Origin: Clitopilus passeckerianus
Taxonomy: Eukaryota; Basidiomycota; Agaricomycetes; Agaricales; Entolomataceae
Assembly (NCBI GenBank): GCA_944990035.1
Contig: CALYLX010000077.1
Location: 248,001 to 312,000 of the forward strand
Reading direction: 5' to 3'
Length of the DNA stretch: 64,000 bases
Part shown: positions 1 through 13,800 of the stretch, in pieces
How positions within the stretch are numbered: position 1 is the stretch's first letter
How the letters are laid out: every line of letters starts with the position of its first letter
Notes under the pieces: model-generated
The model's input: the letters and a program-made list of their open reading frames with translations, nothing else
The model's database searches: none
What the model was told of the DNA's origin: nothing
Translations under genes and position numbers: made by a program

Positions 1-98
1 AGAAGCTGTTTTGGGGTCCGCTTGAGCGCTTAAATGCTGTTTATCAACCTCGCTGTTGACTTCGATCCTCTCCTCATCCGACCACTGCTACAACCATC

Positions 99-3000
99 AT
101 GGATCTAGAAAATTTCGACGAGGAAGGCGGGGTGGCAAACCAGCCGCTACCTACCCGTAGCTTTAACCTGAAACCCGAGGATATCGTGCGGTTGATCGAT
201 GACCACTGGTACCGACCTGCTGCACGACGCGGACGTTGGATGGACCTCGTAGGTGACTACGCGGGAAGAGAGCCCTTCGTTATAGATGGTAATAATCCGA
301 TTGAGCGTGCCTTGAAGCCTTTCTGATACCGTCCACTCAGGAGATGCAATTTTTCAACTAATCCTCGAGGATCCTTTGCTATCTGTTGGAAGCGTCAACG
401 GTACAGTCACTCGATCGACTTCGTGCAGAGCTACACTCATTATATGACCACAGGAGATACGGGAGCAAACTTCCAGATACTTCATGCTTTCTACGTACTT
501 GAGCGTATTCTGCTCCAGTTTACGCAGAGATTTGCAGAGATCGAGATAGTCTTCTGGAAAAGTATGATTCCTCCGTTCATGCCCGAGTCGATCACAGTAC
601 TGAGGCAATTCATAGGCACAAGAGAAGCCGTGACCTTTACTGGTGGCACTCCTTTCGTCGTTTCTTCCCGCATGTTAGCACGAAAGTACCTCTTCGCCCA
701 CATCCGTAAACTTGGACTTGCCGTTCATGAGTTCGAGAGCCCACAAGACCCAAGCTGGCTTGCATACTATTCCCAGAGGAAGGTATGGACTCTCGTCTCA
801 TTTAATGGATACTATTCTGACCACAATATAGCCAATGCTTGTAATGACCAATGACGGAGGCTTACTGTCGAAGAACGCCAACGGACCACTACCTCCAGAG
901 AACACGCTCGTCCAGAGGATGCATCTTTACGCGCTACTTTCTGTGAAGATACCGATCGCCCTTTTGAAGGGTGCAGAATATCGAGACTCCAAGGTGACTA
1001 CTCTTCGCAAGATATAATTTACCTCCTCTAACTAACGCGAATAGATTCTCACTTTCATCGTCGAAAGTGCCCCCAAATCGCCGCGACTGGACTCGATTCA
1101 GAAGTTCGCCAATGATACGCTTGGCAAACAACTTCTGGACCAAGTGCGACTTATCATCGGGAAGCACTCTTTAATACATGGCTGCGATTACCCAGGAGAG
1201 GTATCCGCTCATAGCCTCACAGACTTTCTGGATCTCATCGTCACTGGCTATCCATCTCATCTACCCCCCGAAATGCTTTACGTCTTTGCTTTTCATGTAA
1301 TTCTCCTCCCATCTTTATCGGTCCACGAGCGTGCCCAGTCACGTTGCAAGCTCCATCCGAAACTGGAAAAACTCCTCGTTGAAGATTTCTTTCCGGTCAT
1401 TTTCTCCACGATGGCAGCGTTCACCTCACGAGATCTCTTCGAGATTGACGGGGACACCTTTAGGCGTCTACTACGAATCAAGATCGATGACCCGAATCAC
1501 TTGATCTGCACCGACCCCGACCTCCCTGCCTCCTCAGTCGCCTTCTTTTCCCAGTTCCGTCACACGTTCAGCCTGGACTTCTCTGCTTTTGCCACAAAAT
1601 TTACCAACCCAGAGGATTCGGACGCATCCTCGTCCGCTAGCTCCGAGGAGACCCCATATGAACTATTGCCATTTGAGAATCAGGTCTTCAACTCCAAACT
1701 TCTGGATGTTTTGCTGCCTACCCAAGCCGACGACAGTGAGCTTCTAGTTGCCTTGCCCAGGCTTTCGCATGGTGTTTCATTCTTGGATAACCAACACTGG
1801 CACAACAAGAAAATGATTCTCCCCAGTCATCTTGGCGAAGAGTCGATAAGGCCAGCGAACGAATGGCACCGTCGCAAAATCCTAAAGCGCTCTCAAATAT
1901 TCATGACGAACATGCAGTCTCAAGCTGCCACCTTGACCGGTGCTTCTGGGAACGTGTTGCAACAGATGGTTATACCTGCTGCCTCGTCATCACGCTCTGA
2001 TCGAGCGATAAAAGGCTCTGAATCCAAATCCAAGGTTTGTTCCCACCCCTCCTTCCTAACCTCGACACCGATCTGAGCCACATTGCTTAGAACACGTACC
2101 GGGGAAAGGCGAAGGGTCTTTCGTCTGCAGACAAGCGGCGTCAGCTCATAGCCCAGGAAAAGGCTTCACAAGAGCAGGAAGAATCGGAACACTGGTGGAA
2201 GGAACAGTTGAAGTCGATCAGTAAATCTTCCGCTCAGGTACAGGTATCCTCGGTCGATGGGCTGCTGAGGAACAAGCGAGCGCAGGAGAAGCGCATTGGG
2301 CTTGAGATGCGGCTTTATCGCCTCCATCTAGAGCTCTTGACCTGGATTGAGAAGGACGGGCGAGATAGCGACGAAGCTCGAGACAAGCATACAGTAGCCA
2401 TCATTCGGATGATAAAGGAGCTCATATTTGACCGACAATGGCCGATGGGTAAAGCTGCGGCTAAGGCTGTGAGCTCAACACTCCAGTCCCTTGGCTTTCA
2501 ACACCTATGCGGTTCAGTTCAAACCTCCGACGAATCCGGTGGCAGTCTACATTTCAAGTTTGTAAAGCTAGTCAGCTCCAAGACCAACACGCCGTACCAC
2601 GACTTCATGCACATTAAAGAGGATCCCGTTATTTGGCAGCTTCGACTGTTCGGCGAGTTCATGGATCGAAGTATGAACAGCGCACCCGATTCTAGGGTTC
2701 AGTTTGAACCTGATGCTTGGCAGCGGGAGGTCCTGGATTGTGTTGACGCAAACATGTCTCTGCTCGTCGTCGGTGAGAATCTTCCATGTTTTTAACGTGT
2801 TTATACGTGTATTAACGTGCCTCCAGCCCCCACCAGCGCAGGGAAAACGTTTATCTCATACTACGCAATGGAACAAGTTTTAAGAGCGTCTGACGAGGGG
2901 ATCCTTGTTTACGTTGCTCCAACAAAGGCCTTAGTCACTCAGATTACGGCAGAGATATATGCGCGGTTCAGTAAAACCATGACCGGAAGTAAGCTGTTCC

Positions 3001-6000
3001 TCCTGTGGGGGTCAAATTAGTTGCTGATTATGTACCAGAAACTTGCTGGGCGATTCATACTCGGGACTGGAGGATTAACGATCCTCAGAAGTGTCAAATT
3101 CTGGTCACGGTTCCAGAGATGCTCTCGATAATGCTGTTGTCGCCGCCTTTAGCCAAAGTATGGACGCCGAGGCTGAAGAGGTAAATGATATGTTCGGTGC
3201 ACAATGATCGTAACGAACTCATCCTCCGCTAGGATCGTGCTAGATGAGATCCATTCCATTGGGCAACACGAAGGAGGTGCTGTATGGGAGCAAATCATCC
3301 TGTTGGCACCATGCCCAATTATGTGAGTACTGATGAGCGTGTGGGCGACAGCCGTTGATGGGACTCTTTCAGTGGCCTATCCGCAACAATCGGCTCACCC
3401 GAGCTGTTCAACGAATGGCTTGAGTCTGTCCAACGAGCTCACAGATTTGAACATCGCTTCATTCAGTGGCCCCATCGGTACTCTCACCTCCGAAAATTCT
3501 TCTATGATTTGCACCAACGACCTGAGTTCCCCTTCAAGGACCTCGCTTCACACCGACCATCCCAGAGACTGCATTTTCTTCACCCGATATCCCTTATGGC
3601 CTTCGGAGCTAGGTCTCTACCTCCGGACCTAGCTCTGGAACCTGGAGATCTGTTGACGCTCTATGAGGCACTGAAGGACGAAGGAAGCTTTTTCACATGC
3701 TCTAGAGGGCCTCGAGCCAACTGCCTTCTTCTCATCGAAGAAGACTTTCTTGCGACAGAGTGACGTGCTGGAGTACGAAGCGAAGTTGAAAGAAGTAATT
3801 TCAGGATGTGTTGGTAGAAGCGCCTCCCCAACACACTCCGAAGCCCTATCCCGAGTTATTTCTACTTTGGAAAATTCAAGGCTCACCTCAAAACGCGAGG
3901 TTATAGCATCTCTTCCCTCGAAGGAGGTTTTCAAGAATAACCTCATACATCTATTGGCCTATTTGAATACGAGGGGCGAGCTCGTGCGTTATTTTTTTTT
4001 GTCTCCGTTACATTGTCTCTGAATGACTCTTTAGCCGGGAATTATCTTCAACTTTGATCGTACGGAGTGCGAAATCATGGCTCGGACCATTCTACGGTCG
4101 TTGGAGGATGCAGAGGAAACTCATCGCTCGAATAGCAAGTCTTGGCAGGCCAGGTTAGGCGAGTGGGAGAGATGGAAGGCCAACTCCAAGGAGCGAGAAC
4201 GCCAAGCTGAACGTTTGAAGAAGCAGAAGTCAGACGATAATGAAGCAACTGCAGCTCCTGCAGTCCCTTGGCAAAGTGTATTTGACCCCTCTGAACCGTC
4301 TGAGGAATTTTCATTTGCTGGTTTACGGTGCGGCTACTCGAGGTCGGAACTGGAAGCCGAAGTGCGAGAACTGGAGAGGTGGACAACGACCGAGAAGTGG
4401 GCCATAGGAGCACTCAAGAGAGGCATCGCCGTTCATCACGCTGGTATGAACAAACGCTACAGATCGCTTGTCGAGGGGTGAGCTGCATCTTCTACCGTTC
4501 TAATGCTTGATTTTTGGCTAATATGAGTTCACTAGCCTTTTTAGGAGAGGATACGTTAGAGTGATCATTGCCACAGGTGGCAGTTTCTCGACGACGTCGA
4601 CAAGTTCAGTGCTAAATTAGCTTTGTAGGCACTCTGGCTCTGGGTATAAACGCGCCTGCGAAAACATGCATATTCTCTGGAGATTCTCCTTATCTTACGG
4701 CGCTCATGGCCAGTTTTCATCAGGTTATTATTACCACCGCTCTTCTGACCTATCTACCTATCAAACCAGTATCGGCAATGCGGTGGTCGTGCTGGGCGAC
4801 GTGGCTACGATCTCTTGGGAAATGTTATATTCTATGGTATCAGCTATGATCGAGTCCAACGCCTTGTGCTTTCTCAGCTCCCAGTGCTGGGAGGAAGCTT
4901 CCCTATCACATCCACCCTTACGATGCGGCTTCTTAATCTACTGGAAGGTTCCGACTACGCGCCAATAGCAACAAGTGCCGTAACAAGTATCCTTTCGATG
5001 CCTCAAGTTGGATTCAGATCCCAAATGGGTCGTCAGCAACTATCTCACCACGTTCGGTTCAGTATCGAATTACTCAGGCGGAGTCGTCTCATTGACGAGA
5101 GAGGGCGGCCAATCAACCTCTTCGCTATAGCTGCTCATCTATATGTTTGTCCCAAGTCTTCTATCGACGTAATACATCTAACTTCTTCCTAGTATACGGA
5201 GCCCAGCATATTTCTACTGGTAACGCTTTTGCAGCAGGGCGTACTTCAAGCTATTTGCGCAGAGAATGATTCCGAGAGAGCTCAACGCGAGTTCATACTG
5301 GTCATGGCTCATCTCTTTGGGCGCCGTTACTTGCCACAGGTACTGGCCGATGAAACGTACCGGAGCCAGATGTCCAAGATATATCCCTCCATGATTCTCC
5401 TACCTCCACTCCCAGAAGCACCCTTCAAAATTCTGCGAGCATACGACGAGCTCGTCCTACAGTCATCGGTGGGATACATGATATCTTACGCGAGCAACCA
5501 AGCAGACCATCTCGGGGCCGACGACACACTTCCGCTGAGCAAGACATCGTATTCGGGTACCGAAGCATTTTCATCTCTACGCTCTCAATTCAGAGAAACG
5601 GCTCTCAAATTCTCTGCCCGCTCTGCATTCGTTGCAAACTCGGGTCACAGCGATTCCTACGCCAGCGTCAAGGAGCTAGCCAACACCATTCGTGATGGTC
5701 TGTATCTCCACGAACACGCCATCCCATCATTAAACGGGTCGAACTCCTCTCTAACTGGGGAGCAAGAAGGAGATGGAGGCAAGTGCCTGAACGCCTATCT
5801 CCTCGACTTCTACACGCATGGCCAAGTCAGCACCCTTGCTGCCGCCAACGGCATCCGCAGAGGAGACATCTGGTATCTGCTCGACGACTTCGTGTTGACG
5901 TTGAAGACCATCAGGACTGCACTGGAACAGCTTCTCACAAGGTCATCATCAATGGACGCGAATCCTAAAGCGGGGACTGAAGATTTCGACGAAACCCCTA

Positions 6001-6203
6001 GCAGCCCATCATTCGACCCCATAGCTGAGGACGGCGATGGCGAGGAAGAGGTCAAGGTTGGGCGATTTGATGAAGATGAAGACGACGCTGGTGGCATAAC
6101 GGCGAAGCCAAAGGGTGTTACTCAGGCAGATTGGAAGGTGTATGAAGTTGTATGTGCAGCGACGGATGAATTCGAGGCGAAGTTCAAGGCTATGTGGGCT
6201 TAA
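99..6203 (+). CDS. DDX60-like Ski2-type DExH-box RNA helicase, 15 exons, one apparent +1 frameshift
   Basis: Predicted superfamily-2 RNA helicase related to DDX60. Animal DDX60 is an antiviral factor; the fungal role is not established, so an RNA quality-control or defence role is inference. Exons by eye: 99-288, 341-400, 454-782, 832-993, 1045-2034, 2091-2772, 2827-2988, 3039-3180, 3233-3322, 3373-3983, 4035-4477, 4536-4576, 4629-4723, 4770-5144, 5193-6203. Visible motifs: Walker A APTSAGKT (exon 7), motif II DEIH (exon 9), motif III SAT (exon 10), motif V region [15 protein letters not shown] (exons 12-13), motif [12 protein letters not shown] (exons 13-14), and an acidic C-terminal tail. 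The expected length of about 1,790 residues suits the family. Exon lengths sum to 5,383 nt, one more than a multiple of three. The extra base falls near 3689-3694 in a run of five T, and I see no intron that repairs it. It may be a sequencing error or a true lesion. Confidence 0.88.
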
Positions 6204-6418
6204 TGTGTACAAGCCATTTTGGGATGGTATATTCGGTATAACGAGAGATAGAGATGTAAATGCATATGCAAATGAGAATGATGATTGTGGGTATATCGTG
6301 AATGCAAAATGAAAGTATGGAAATGTGATACGGTGATAGCAATGCAGGGTAGGGTAAAGTGGAAAGGCCGACAAGATGCAAGTAAAGAGGAAAGTAAAGA
6401 GGTCGGTGACGGTGCATG

Positions 6419-7606
6419 TCAAGCTAACCCCGTGAATAACATCCACCCTTCACGATTGGGATGAGGTTCCAGGCCACGGAAGAAGTTATTGAATCCCAGG
6501 AGATCGACCCGCTTCATCCCGTCTGGGCCGTCTCTTAGACTTCGTATCTGGTATGCGGCCTGTGCTGCATCCCTCTGGTAGATTTTTCGTGTCCATTGGG
6601 AGTACTCCTCCTCTGAAATGTGCTGGTTCAGAGTCTCGTATAGAGCGTTGAAAACATCCCGACATGTAATACCGTTCCAGTTGGTGATCATACATGGCCA
6701 AGAGAATCGTTCTCCAGGGAAGTCGGCGATGCCATTGATGTACATGTGTGTGACGAAGGGGTATGTCGCTGGTTGAGCAAGGTCCTGCTCGTCGAGCCAG
6801 AAGGCATTGGTTTCGCCATAGAGCTGTTCCTGCTGGTTCAAATTCCAGCATAGTGGGGCAGAGCCAAACGGTCGGTGTTGCAGAAATGGGTTCAGCTGCA
6901 GCTCCCAAGGGAAGAGGTTGGGTTGGCCTTTCACTGGTGAAAGCCATCTTGAAGGACGTGGCGGTAGGGAGGGATGTTGAAGGCCAGGTATCCACCGTTC
7001 TGGATGGGCAGTGCCATCATCGTCGCGAAGATTCAGGAAGACAGCTTCAAAGTCGAGTAAAGGAGGGTCGGGGTGGGGAGCTGGAGGAGTATGAGCTTCT
7101 GTGGCGAAATGTGACGATGTGGCGACATACGATAGTTCCGGACAGTTACTCCGTCGACCACGGGGCATGCGTAGTAACCCCAAGCCTTCCAGTCACGCAA
7201 AGGCACTGGCACAACTTCAGGACTCTGAGGGATGGGTGTTGGCGTCAGAGGTGAGCTTGGTTCTGCATCAATATAGCGTCAGCCCTCGGTCCTGAGAATT
7301 GGGCAAAAAACCTGACATACGTTTTGCAGGCTTAGGCGACACGAGAGACCTTAGGAATCGAAGTAGTTTCCGCTTCTGCTTGTTGTTGATAGCTCGTTTA
7401 TGGGATATAGTGGTGGCGCTCCATAGAGCGGTAGAAGGCAGCGGGAGGTCCGGAACGGAAAATTTGACGTAGAAATATGGCGCTGGCTTTGGTTTATCGA
7501 GGACTGGACTGGCTCTCCAGGGTGTTGATACATCGCTGACAGAGCGATAGAAACCTCCGTGCTGTTCGAAGTACGGCCTCTCGTGACTTTCTTCTGAGCC
7601 ACTCAT
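6419..7606 (-). CDS. DUF6699 domain protein
   Basis: Basidiomycete protein of unknown function. Three exons on the minus strand: 7606-7321, 7262-7131 and 7080-6419, giving 359 residues. The C-terminal exon shows the DUF6699 layout: a hydrophobic segment near WPCMITNWNGITCRDVF, a helix with LYETLNQHISEEEY, then RVDLLGFNNFFRGLEP and a final WMLF strand. The N-terminal 140 residues are basic and proline-rich and probably disordered. I start at the first ATG (7606) because the longer open frame upstream has no ATG. For the last intron a 50-nt form (7081-7130) is preferred over a 32-nt form sharing the same donor, because both keep frame and 50 nt is typical here. Convergent with the helicase, with about 215 bp between the two stop codons. 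Confidence 0.75.
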
Positions 7607-9696
7607 GGTGGTTCTCGCAGAACGAAGAACGTCGATAGGTGAAAAGGAGGATTCTGGTAGATGATCAAATGCTTTGATCCACGAGTTCGATTCTGCAGGG
7701 CACGAGGCAGTGTCAGTCAAGGGACCAAGCCCGGGGCGAGCACTGGGATGCTGTGAAGACGGCGTTGTTAGAGCAAGCGAGAAAAGGATAGAAAATCATG
7801 GCCAGGACTCTGCACAAGCCGTCGCGACCTTGTCATGGTGCAAATACAAGGTCGTCAGTGGTCAATGAGCCAAATAACGCTTATGTTATTCCATTAGAAT
7901 AAGACCGCCTGATGCCGCGATGCGTCCAAGATAAGATAAGATTCCTTAGAACTTGGGGTATAATTGGGAGGCTGTGTAATGGTATGTCGGGAGCTGAGGT
8001 TGCTTCAGTGCGGCGCCGAATGCAAGGAGCGGAGCTCGGGGTGACTCCTTCAAGCTTCAAGTCCAAGTAACATGCTCGCCAAGATGGAGGTGTGGCATAG
8101 CGGGAGTTGCTTAGCCCGGAGGGTTCCCATTTAGCCAGGGACGACTGGGTGAAAATAGAATATTGAATGGACTCGAAATTGTACCCTAATACACAAGAAA
8201 TAACCTTAAAAATGTATATAGAGCTGTAATCTGTCAACACGCCAGCGAAAATTGTGGTGCTTCTAGGGCAAGCAGACATTCTTCACGGATGGAAGCGAAG
8301 ATGGATAGATATGCACCCCGAAACTAGTGACATGGAATGGCGGCTGCGTCATCTATGATCGTTCTTGCCTCTCGACAGTCCTTGAATCAGACCTTCGTCA
8401 GCATAGGCACAATTGATAGAAATGGAAGGTAGAAACATACGGTCAATAGTCGAGGGTGTGGATCTTCTCGAATACCGGTGGCTTATCATCATCGTTGCAC
8501 GTGCTACGGTGAGCAAGGCTGAGCAAGCCCGCTCAATTATGGTGACCGAAGTCTGAAGATCAACGCACGTCAGAGATCAAACCATCGTCCCAAAGCAGTA
8601 TGTTCCCGTACCTCGAAAGTCACCAGTGGTTGGCATATTCTTGATTGAAGTTCTGATCTTTATTGCCACCGGCGGATGTCTGGAACGACGAAGTCAACCG
8701 TGATCCGCATACTTGGGATAGTTGCTAAGCGTCGTGTAGACGGATAATAGGCATGGGTATGCCGCATTATTGTGTACCGTGTACCTGGGAGTTGACAAGT
8801 CGGCAGTTGAGTGATTCACCAGGGATATGTTGACATGGTAAAATGGGTGGCAGAGTCGATGGAACCACAAGTGGGTCACTGAGGACAGGCATACCGTTGA
8901 CGACAGTAGCCGCCAACCACGTACTATGGAACCACTTTGTGAAGATGATTCCTTCGTGGATGCCAGATGTCACAAGGTATCGATGGATTTGAGGGTAAAA
9001 TACGAGGAATGATAGCAATGCAAAAGTTGGTCAGGAGTGTAAAGCGTGAAGACGATCAAGGACTGCGGGGGTGTGTAGATCGGGTTTGTGGCGTGACTGT
9101 AACTGAAAAATGTTGGCAAAAACATGAGAAATGTGGAAGAAATAATCGAAGCAGAGTGAAAGGGATCAGTAAGGTCATGCAGGTCGGACAGCGCGGGGAA
9201 AAGTGGAAAGCAGCAGCGCGAAAAGGAAATATGCAAAGGAGAGCGATAATGGGTACAGTAGGATGGAGTGCGTAATGAGCTTGTATGGTACAGTGAATAT
9301 CAGTCGTATGGAAATTTCGACGAAGTTTGCCCTCAGTACAAAGGAATGCCCTAAAAAGGAAATCGTAATGAAAGCCGAAAAATTAAGAGATCGAGGGAGC
9401 CAACGGAATGCTCAACATTGAGTATTGAGTTCCGGTGAGGAACAGAAGGTCAAGGAGAATTCCAGGGTGTACATGCTCACAGAGCCACACATACGGGCAC
9501 CGAGGGAAGGTAACGCCCATGCCAGTCAGAGATTGGAGGTGATCAATGTGGCAGTACGGGGCTAGTTGTGCACTTCGCGGCGACGGGGCGGCAGGAGATG
9601 GTGCAGATGGCATGTATGTTGACCTCGGGGTGAATTCGGGAAAATCTTGCGCAACGACTGCGAGAGAACATGGCGTCGGTGGGGACAGAAGGAAGG
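7607..9696. other. Intergenic region, no supported gene
   Basis: About 2.1 kb in which open frames are short, lack family features and overlap on both strands. The minus frame at 8767-9018 is hydrophobic and could be an exon, but I could not join it to neighbours. It includes the putative promoter of the DUF6699 gene (right of 7606) and the 3' flank of the F-box gene (left of 9697). Confidence 0.5.
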
Positions 9697-10820
9697 TTAT
9701 ACAGCTTCGCTTCGCTCAGTCGGATCGATATCCTCGTGAAAGTAGTTGTCGCTCTGCGCCATGTCAACATCCCAGACGATATCTGATGGCTTGCGTTTAT
9801 GTTTGCGAGTCTTCTCCGCATGGGCGACGATAGCCTGGCGATGTTCGAGCTTGACTGCTTCATCCTCCGGGTCCATGCTCCACCAACATCTCGCCCTCTC
9901 CCATATGGTCGGCTTCCCGTCGATGGCCATCTGCCATTCAAGCTGCACGTCATCGTATCCCGGGATGACCTGGAATCGTTTATCCTGCCGGAGCGCTTGC
10001 AAATAATCAAGCCAGGTGTCCAGCGATTGTTCTAGCTGGTCGCGCATGCTGATGACAAGCACGAGATGGCGTAGGTTGGGTGTCGCCTCCAAAATTTGCT
10101 GCAGTTGTTTCAGGATCGTTTGGGCAGGAACGACACCCAAATTGAACCTTGTCTGCACTGCGAGGTGCGTCAAGCTGGGCAGGTCGGCAACGGACGTCTG
10201 GCGATGGCCAAAGAGCACGGAGGTGAATAAGTGGCTGACGTGCTCGAAAATCGGCTCCTTGAAGTTGACCATGTGTGGGTAGCCAAAATGGAGCAGGAAC
10301 ATGTGCTGTGGGCGGATTGCATGTTGGCGCAGCCAGTGAGCATTAGATGAAAGATTCTGGCTCGCTATTGCTAGTTGCTTTACATGCGTAAAGGCTGGTG
10401 CCACACTGGCTAACCCGGTTTCCACAGATGGCAAACGGGGCTTGACCACAATGGCCAGATTCTCGATCCCGTATGAGGAGAGCGGTCGTGGCGCCTTGTG
10501 GAGCGTAGATTTAAGAGCTGGAATGAAATGCCGTCGTTTGGGTAGGAGTGTAGACGCAAATCGGGAGACGTGTTCCGGTGTTGTCAATGTGAGGGAGCGA
10601 AACAGTAGTGGGAGGATCCAGACGTTAGTGTGGCGTGACACAAGGCGAAGTTGGCAGGCTGTATGGGTGCTCGTAGACCCAAGATAAAGCACAATCTCCC
10701 TGAGCAGTTCAACTGGGAGTCGTGACCAAATTTCACTGTAAATCAAAATTTTATTAAGCGCACAGCTCGGCATGTTCTATGGCAACCTACTGACCTCGAA
10801 ATTGTCGCTATATCGTCCAT
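9697..10820 (-). CDS. F-box-like protein
   Basis: Two exons, 10820-10795 and 10735-9697, giving 354 residues. Splicing the short first exon removes an in-frame but unlikely start inside the intron and yields a clean N-terminus. Residues 10-25 (SRLPVELLREIVLYLG) match the F-box-like signature of basidiomycete proteins (L-P-x-E-L-L-x-x-I). The rest carries leucine-spaced segments (for example LPSLTHLAVQTRF and TPNLRHLVLVI) resembling irregular leucine-rich repeats, and a charged basic C-terminus rich in K/R/H. By family, such proteins are candidate substrate adaptors of SCF ubiquitin ligases; the substrate is unknown. The family is large and fast-evolving in Agaricomycetes. No neighbour suggests a pathway. 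Confidence 0.75.
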
Positions 10821-13800
10821 TATTGGTCTTCTTGCAAGTTGGGTCGTACGGAGTGGTCGTTGAGAGCGTTTTCACGGCCAAAATGCCATGAACGTTGGGA
10901 ACAACGAGAACGTAGCGGAATATGAGCAACTGGTCTTGATTGCATTGATGACGGCCTAGCCGGCCCTAAGCCTTTCACGTGCGGCAACGTGCTGAATTGG
11001 TGGCACTCGTCTATCGAACGTTCTGATTCTTGCCCACATACTGGAACGCAGCAACGACGCCCGTAGCTGTCTCGAACATGAACATGATGTACCTCTTCTT
11101 GAAACCGAAACGAACAGAGTTGAGCAGCGAGGTCCAACGTATCGCGATTGCAGGCCAACTCAATCGTCTCCATTCCTATCGGGAACTACGTACCGTTCTC
11201 CCGTATATTCTTTGCCTTTTCGAAATCGCCGAGCCAAGCTGTTGGGTTAATGTCTCCATATCCGGACTCTGTAGACTCTGGGTAGGCATCGATATCATCA
11301 CCTGAGTGAACTTAGGCCTGGCACGATATGCCTCCGCGGATGTAAAGCGGGACCTATTTCTATCAGATAGCTGAGGTAGACTAGGATCATGATATATCGA
11401 GTGCGGGGAAGAGAAATGCCTGGGTGAACCGACGGTAAGCCGGCAGAAATATAACTTTAACTAGGGTTGACCTATGTTTTTCCCTCCAAGTCCGCGTTTT
11501 GCAATCGAATCATACGAATATCTAGCTTGGGGCAAAGACAGAGATGAGCAAACGGCCCGAACATCGTTCAAAGCCATGTGCAATACGGTTTAGCTCCTTG
11601 AGCGCCCATATTCGTCTTTCTGACGCTTGATCAGATAGATTCGGAAACTATCAGGCATGTCCAAATGAAGTTCTAGACTTCCAGTTACCGGCCTATCAGA
11701 GACGGGTATTCAACTTTCAACTTTCAGGCCCAGTGAACCCTCTACCCATGTTGCCGCGTTCAATATGCGGCGCATTGGAACGCGGCAGAATAGCATCATG
11801 CAAACGTGTCCTGGATGAAAACGTTCCGGCAGGGTCAGTCCATGATGAACTGTCGTCAATTTGCCGTGATCGAAAGTCTGCCCTAACCCTCCCATCGGAA
11901 CGAATTCCTATTCACCGGCCTTTTCTTTCACTGGCCACGAGCGAGGCTCTTGCACAGCACCTCAATCAATGAGCTATGACGACATCGACGTTTGAACAGA
12001 CAGAATGTTCGCGTTGCATGTAGTACCAAAGTATCTTCATATGTACTCGGACATTCGGTCCTCTTGGGCGGGCAAGTCTAGGTTGGTCTACCTGAGCCAA
12101 CCATGTTTAGGCGAAAAGCGGTAGCGTAAACCCAGAAAGCCAAATAAAGTTGCCCTTATTCTAGATATGGAAAAAATCAAGTCGAAGATGACAGTGGCTA
12201 CACAATTTCCGGATACAGAGGCCGAACAGACTTTTGCCTTTCCTTGACGTGGTATCAGGAGAGATGGCAGATAACGAGAGCGATAAAACTCTACCTGACC
12301 CGGTCACGATGGGATTTCTTCACCCGCCATATGTTCCGGTCAGGGTCACCAGAGTAGTCTGAACATATACAGAACAAAGCACTAGAGCGTGAGCGTACAA
12401 GCACATGAAAATCCTATCTCGGCGTTGACAGACTTTACAGCATTCTTCATGTGCGCCGTCTTTGACCGAGCTAGCAGGTAAATTTGGCACCATTGAACGG
12501 ATCTCGCATTCAAGGAGTGAAAACGCTTCACGAGCTGGAGTCTACGGCAACGCTAAGCGAAATGAATTGAATGCGGGGTACGTGGTGGCAGAACTTGGCC
12601 CACCTGAGGTCTGAACATGCAGCATGCCCAAAGCAGAGAATGCCCTTTATGACGTCGTTAATAGCCCAGTTGCTGGTAGTAATCCATGTGCATGGATCAA
12701 AGCCGATGCATGAAGCACAGTTACCGCCGTCCGTAACAAACTCTGGATTGGCGTCGAGTTCATTCATCTTCCGGAACTTGAGGCGACCTTGATACAAGGG
12801 TTATCGCTCGGGTGTTCGGTCCATCTTAGTGGAGTTCCGCCAAATGCTTCGAAGCCGCGAGAAACGATTTGGTACAGCAGGGTTGCCTCTCAATGAGTCT
12901 GATGGGTGGAGACCTTCGGTATATTGGGCCCGAAGCCCGACGGAACAGTCGGCGGGAATGTATTTACCTATGCTTGCAACGGCAGATAGTAGCAATTACG
13001 AGCAAGCAAAAACGTCACATTTGATCGGAAATCGGAGCGGCACCGCAGCCGTTGCTGTGCGGTCCTGGGCTATGCTAGGTTACCGTATGTCGTAGCCAAC
13101 TCGCCGAAGACCATTCCACAGAGAAACGTCTATTGGAATGGTCAAATCAGATAATCTACGAGAAAGCTGGGGGCAGAGATATTGGGATGCTTGTTCGACG
13201 CCTCCAAGAGGTATCAAACACATCGTCTCCTTCAAACCGACTATGTATTACGCTAACCGCAATTCCTGTGTATAGGAGATTCATCAACCCCTTGGAAATA
13301 TACAGCATGCTAGAGGGGGAGATGAAAGCCTGGATAGCTGAAAATCACCTCCAGAGAATTTTCAATTACCGTTGATCTGAAGTCGAAAACGTGGATCGCA
13401 CATGTTAGTCTTGCAATTCCGCTGGTATCAATGGCAAGCTAACCTTTCCAGTCATTATTGCTCATTCATCTGCCTGCAAACGCTATCTATAGGGAGGAGC
13501 GGGCTGCCGAATGGTTCCTTTCCCATCGTAGAAGATCACTTCTTTCTCGGGGACGCACCAGTTTTGACTACTAAAACCGACTGCAATTTCAAAATAACAG
13601 GAAGTGCGTACCGGTGCGAGTACCTTTCCTCACCGAGAATGGCGCTTTGACTCGATATGATGTCGTTTGCTCAACAGGCGCTAGCTGATGCCGAATGGCC
13701 CTATGGTGTGAGTAGCCTGCCGCAGAGGAGTCCAGACCTGATCCCCGCCAAGAGCGAACCTCCCTAACTGCCCGACCATTTTCCCTAATCTGTCGACTCA

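Noticed and set aside
408..480. A frameshift near the start of the helicase
   Set aside because: Intron 401-453 (GTACAG...CCACAG, 53 nt) joins VNG to [11 protein letters not shown] in frame.
7099..7130. A 32-nt ultrashort intron in the DUF6699 gene
   Set aside because: The same donor pairs with an acceptor at 7081 to give a 50-nt intron in the same phase, matching the usual size here.
8970..9275. Overlapping frames around 9 kb as a small gene pair
   Set aside because: Composition is biased and low in complexity, frames overlap on opposite strands, and no splice or motif support was found.
10820..11173. Minus-strand 117-residue frame upstream of the F-box gene
   Set aside because: It overlaps a plus-strand frame, has no domain, and its end coincides with the F-box promoter and start.
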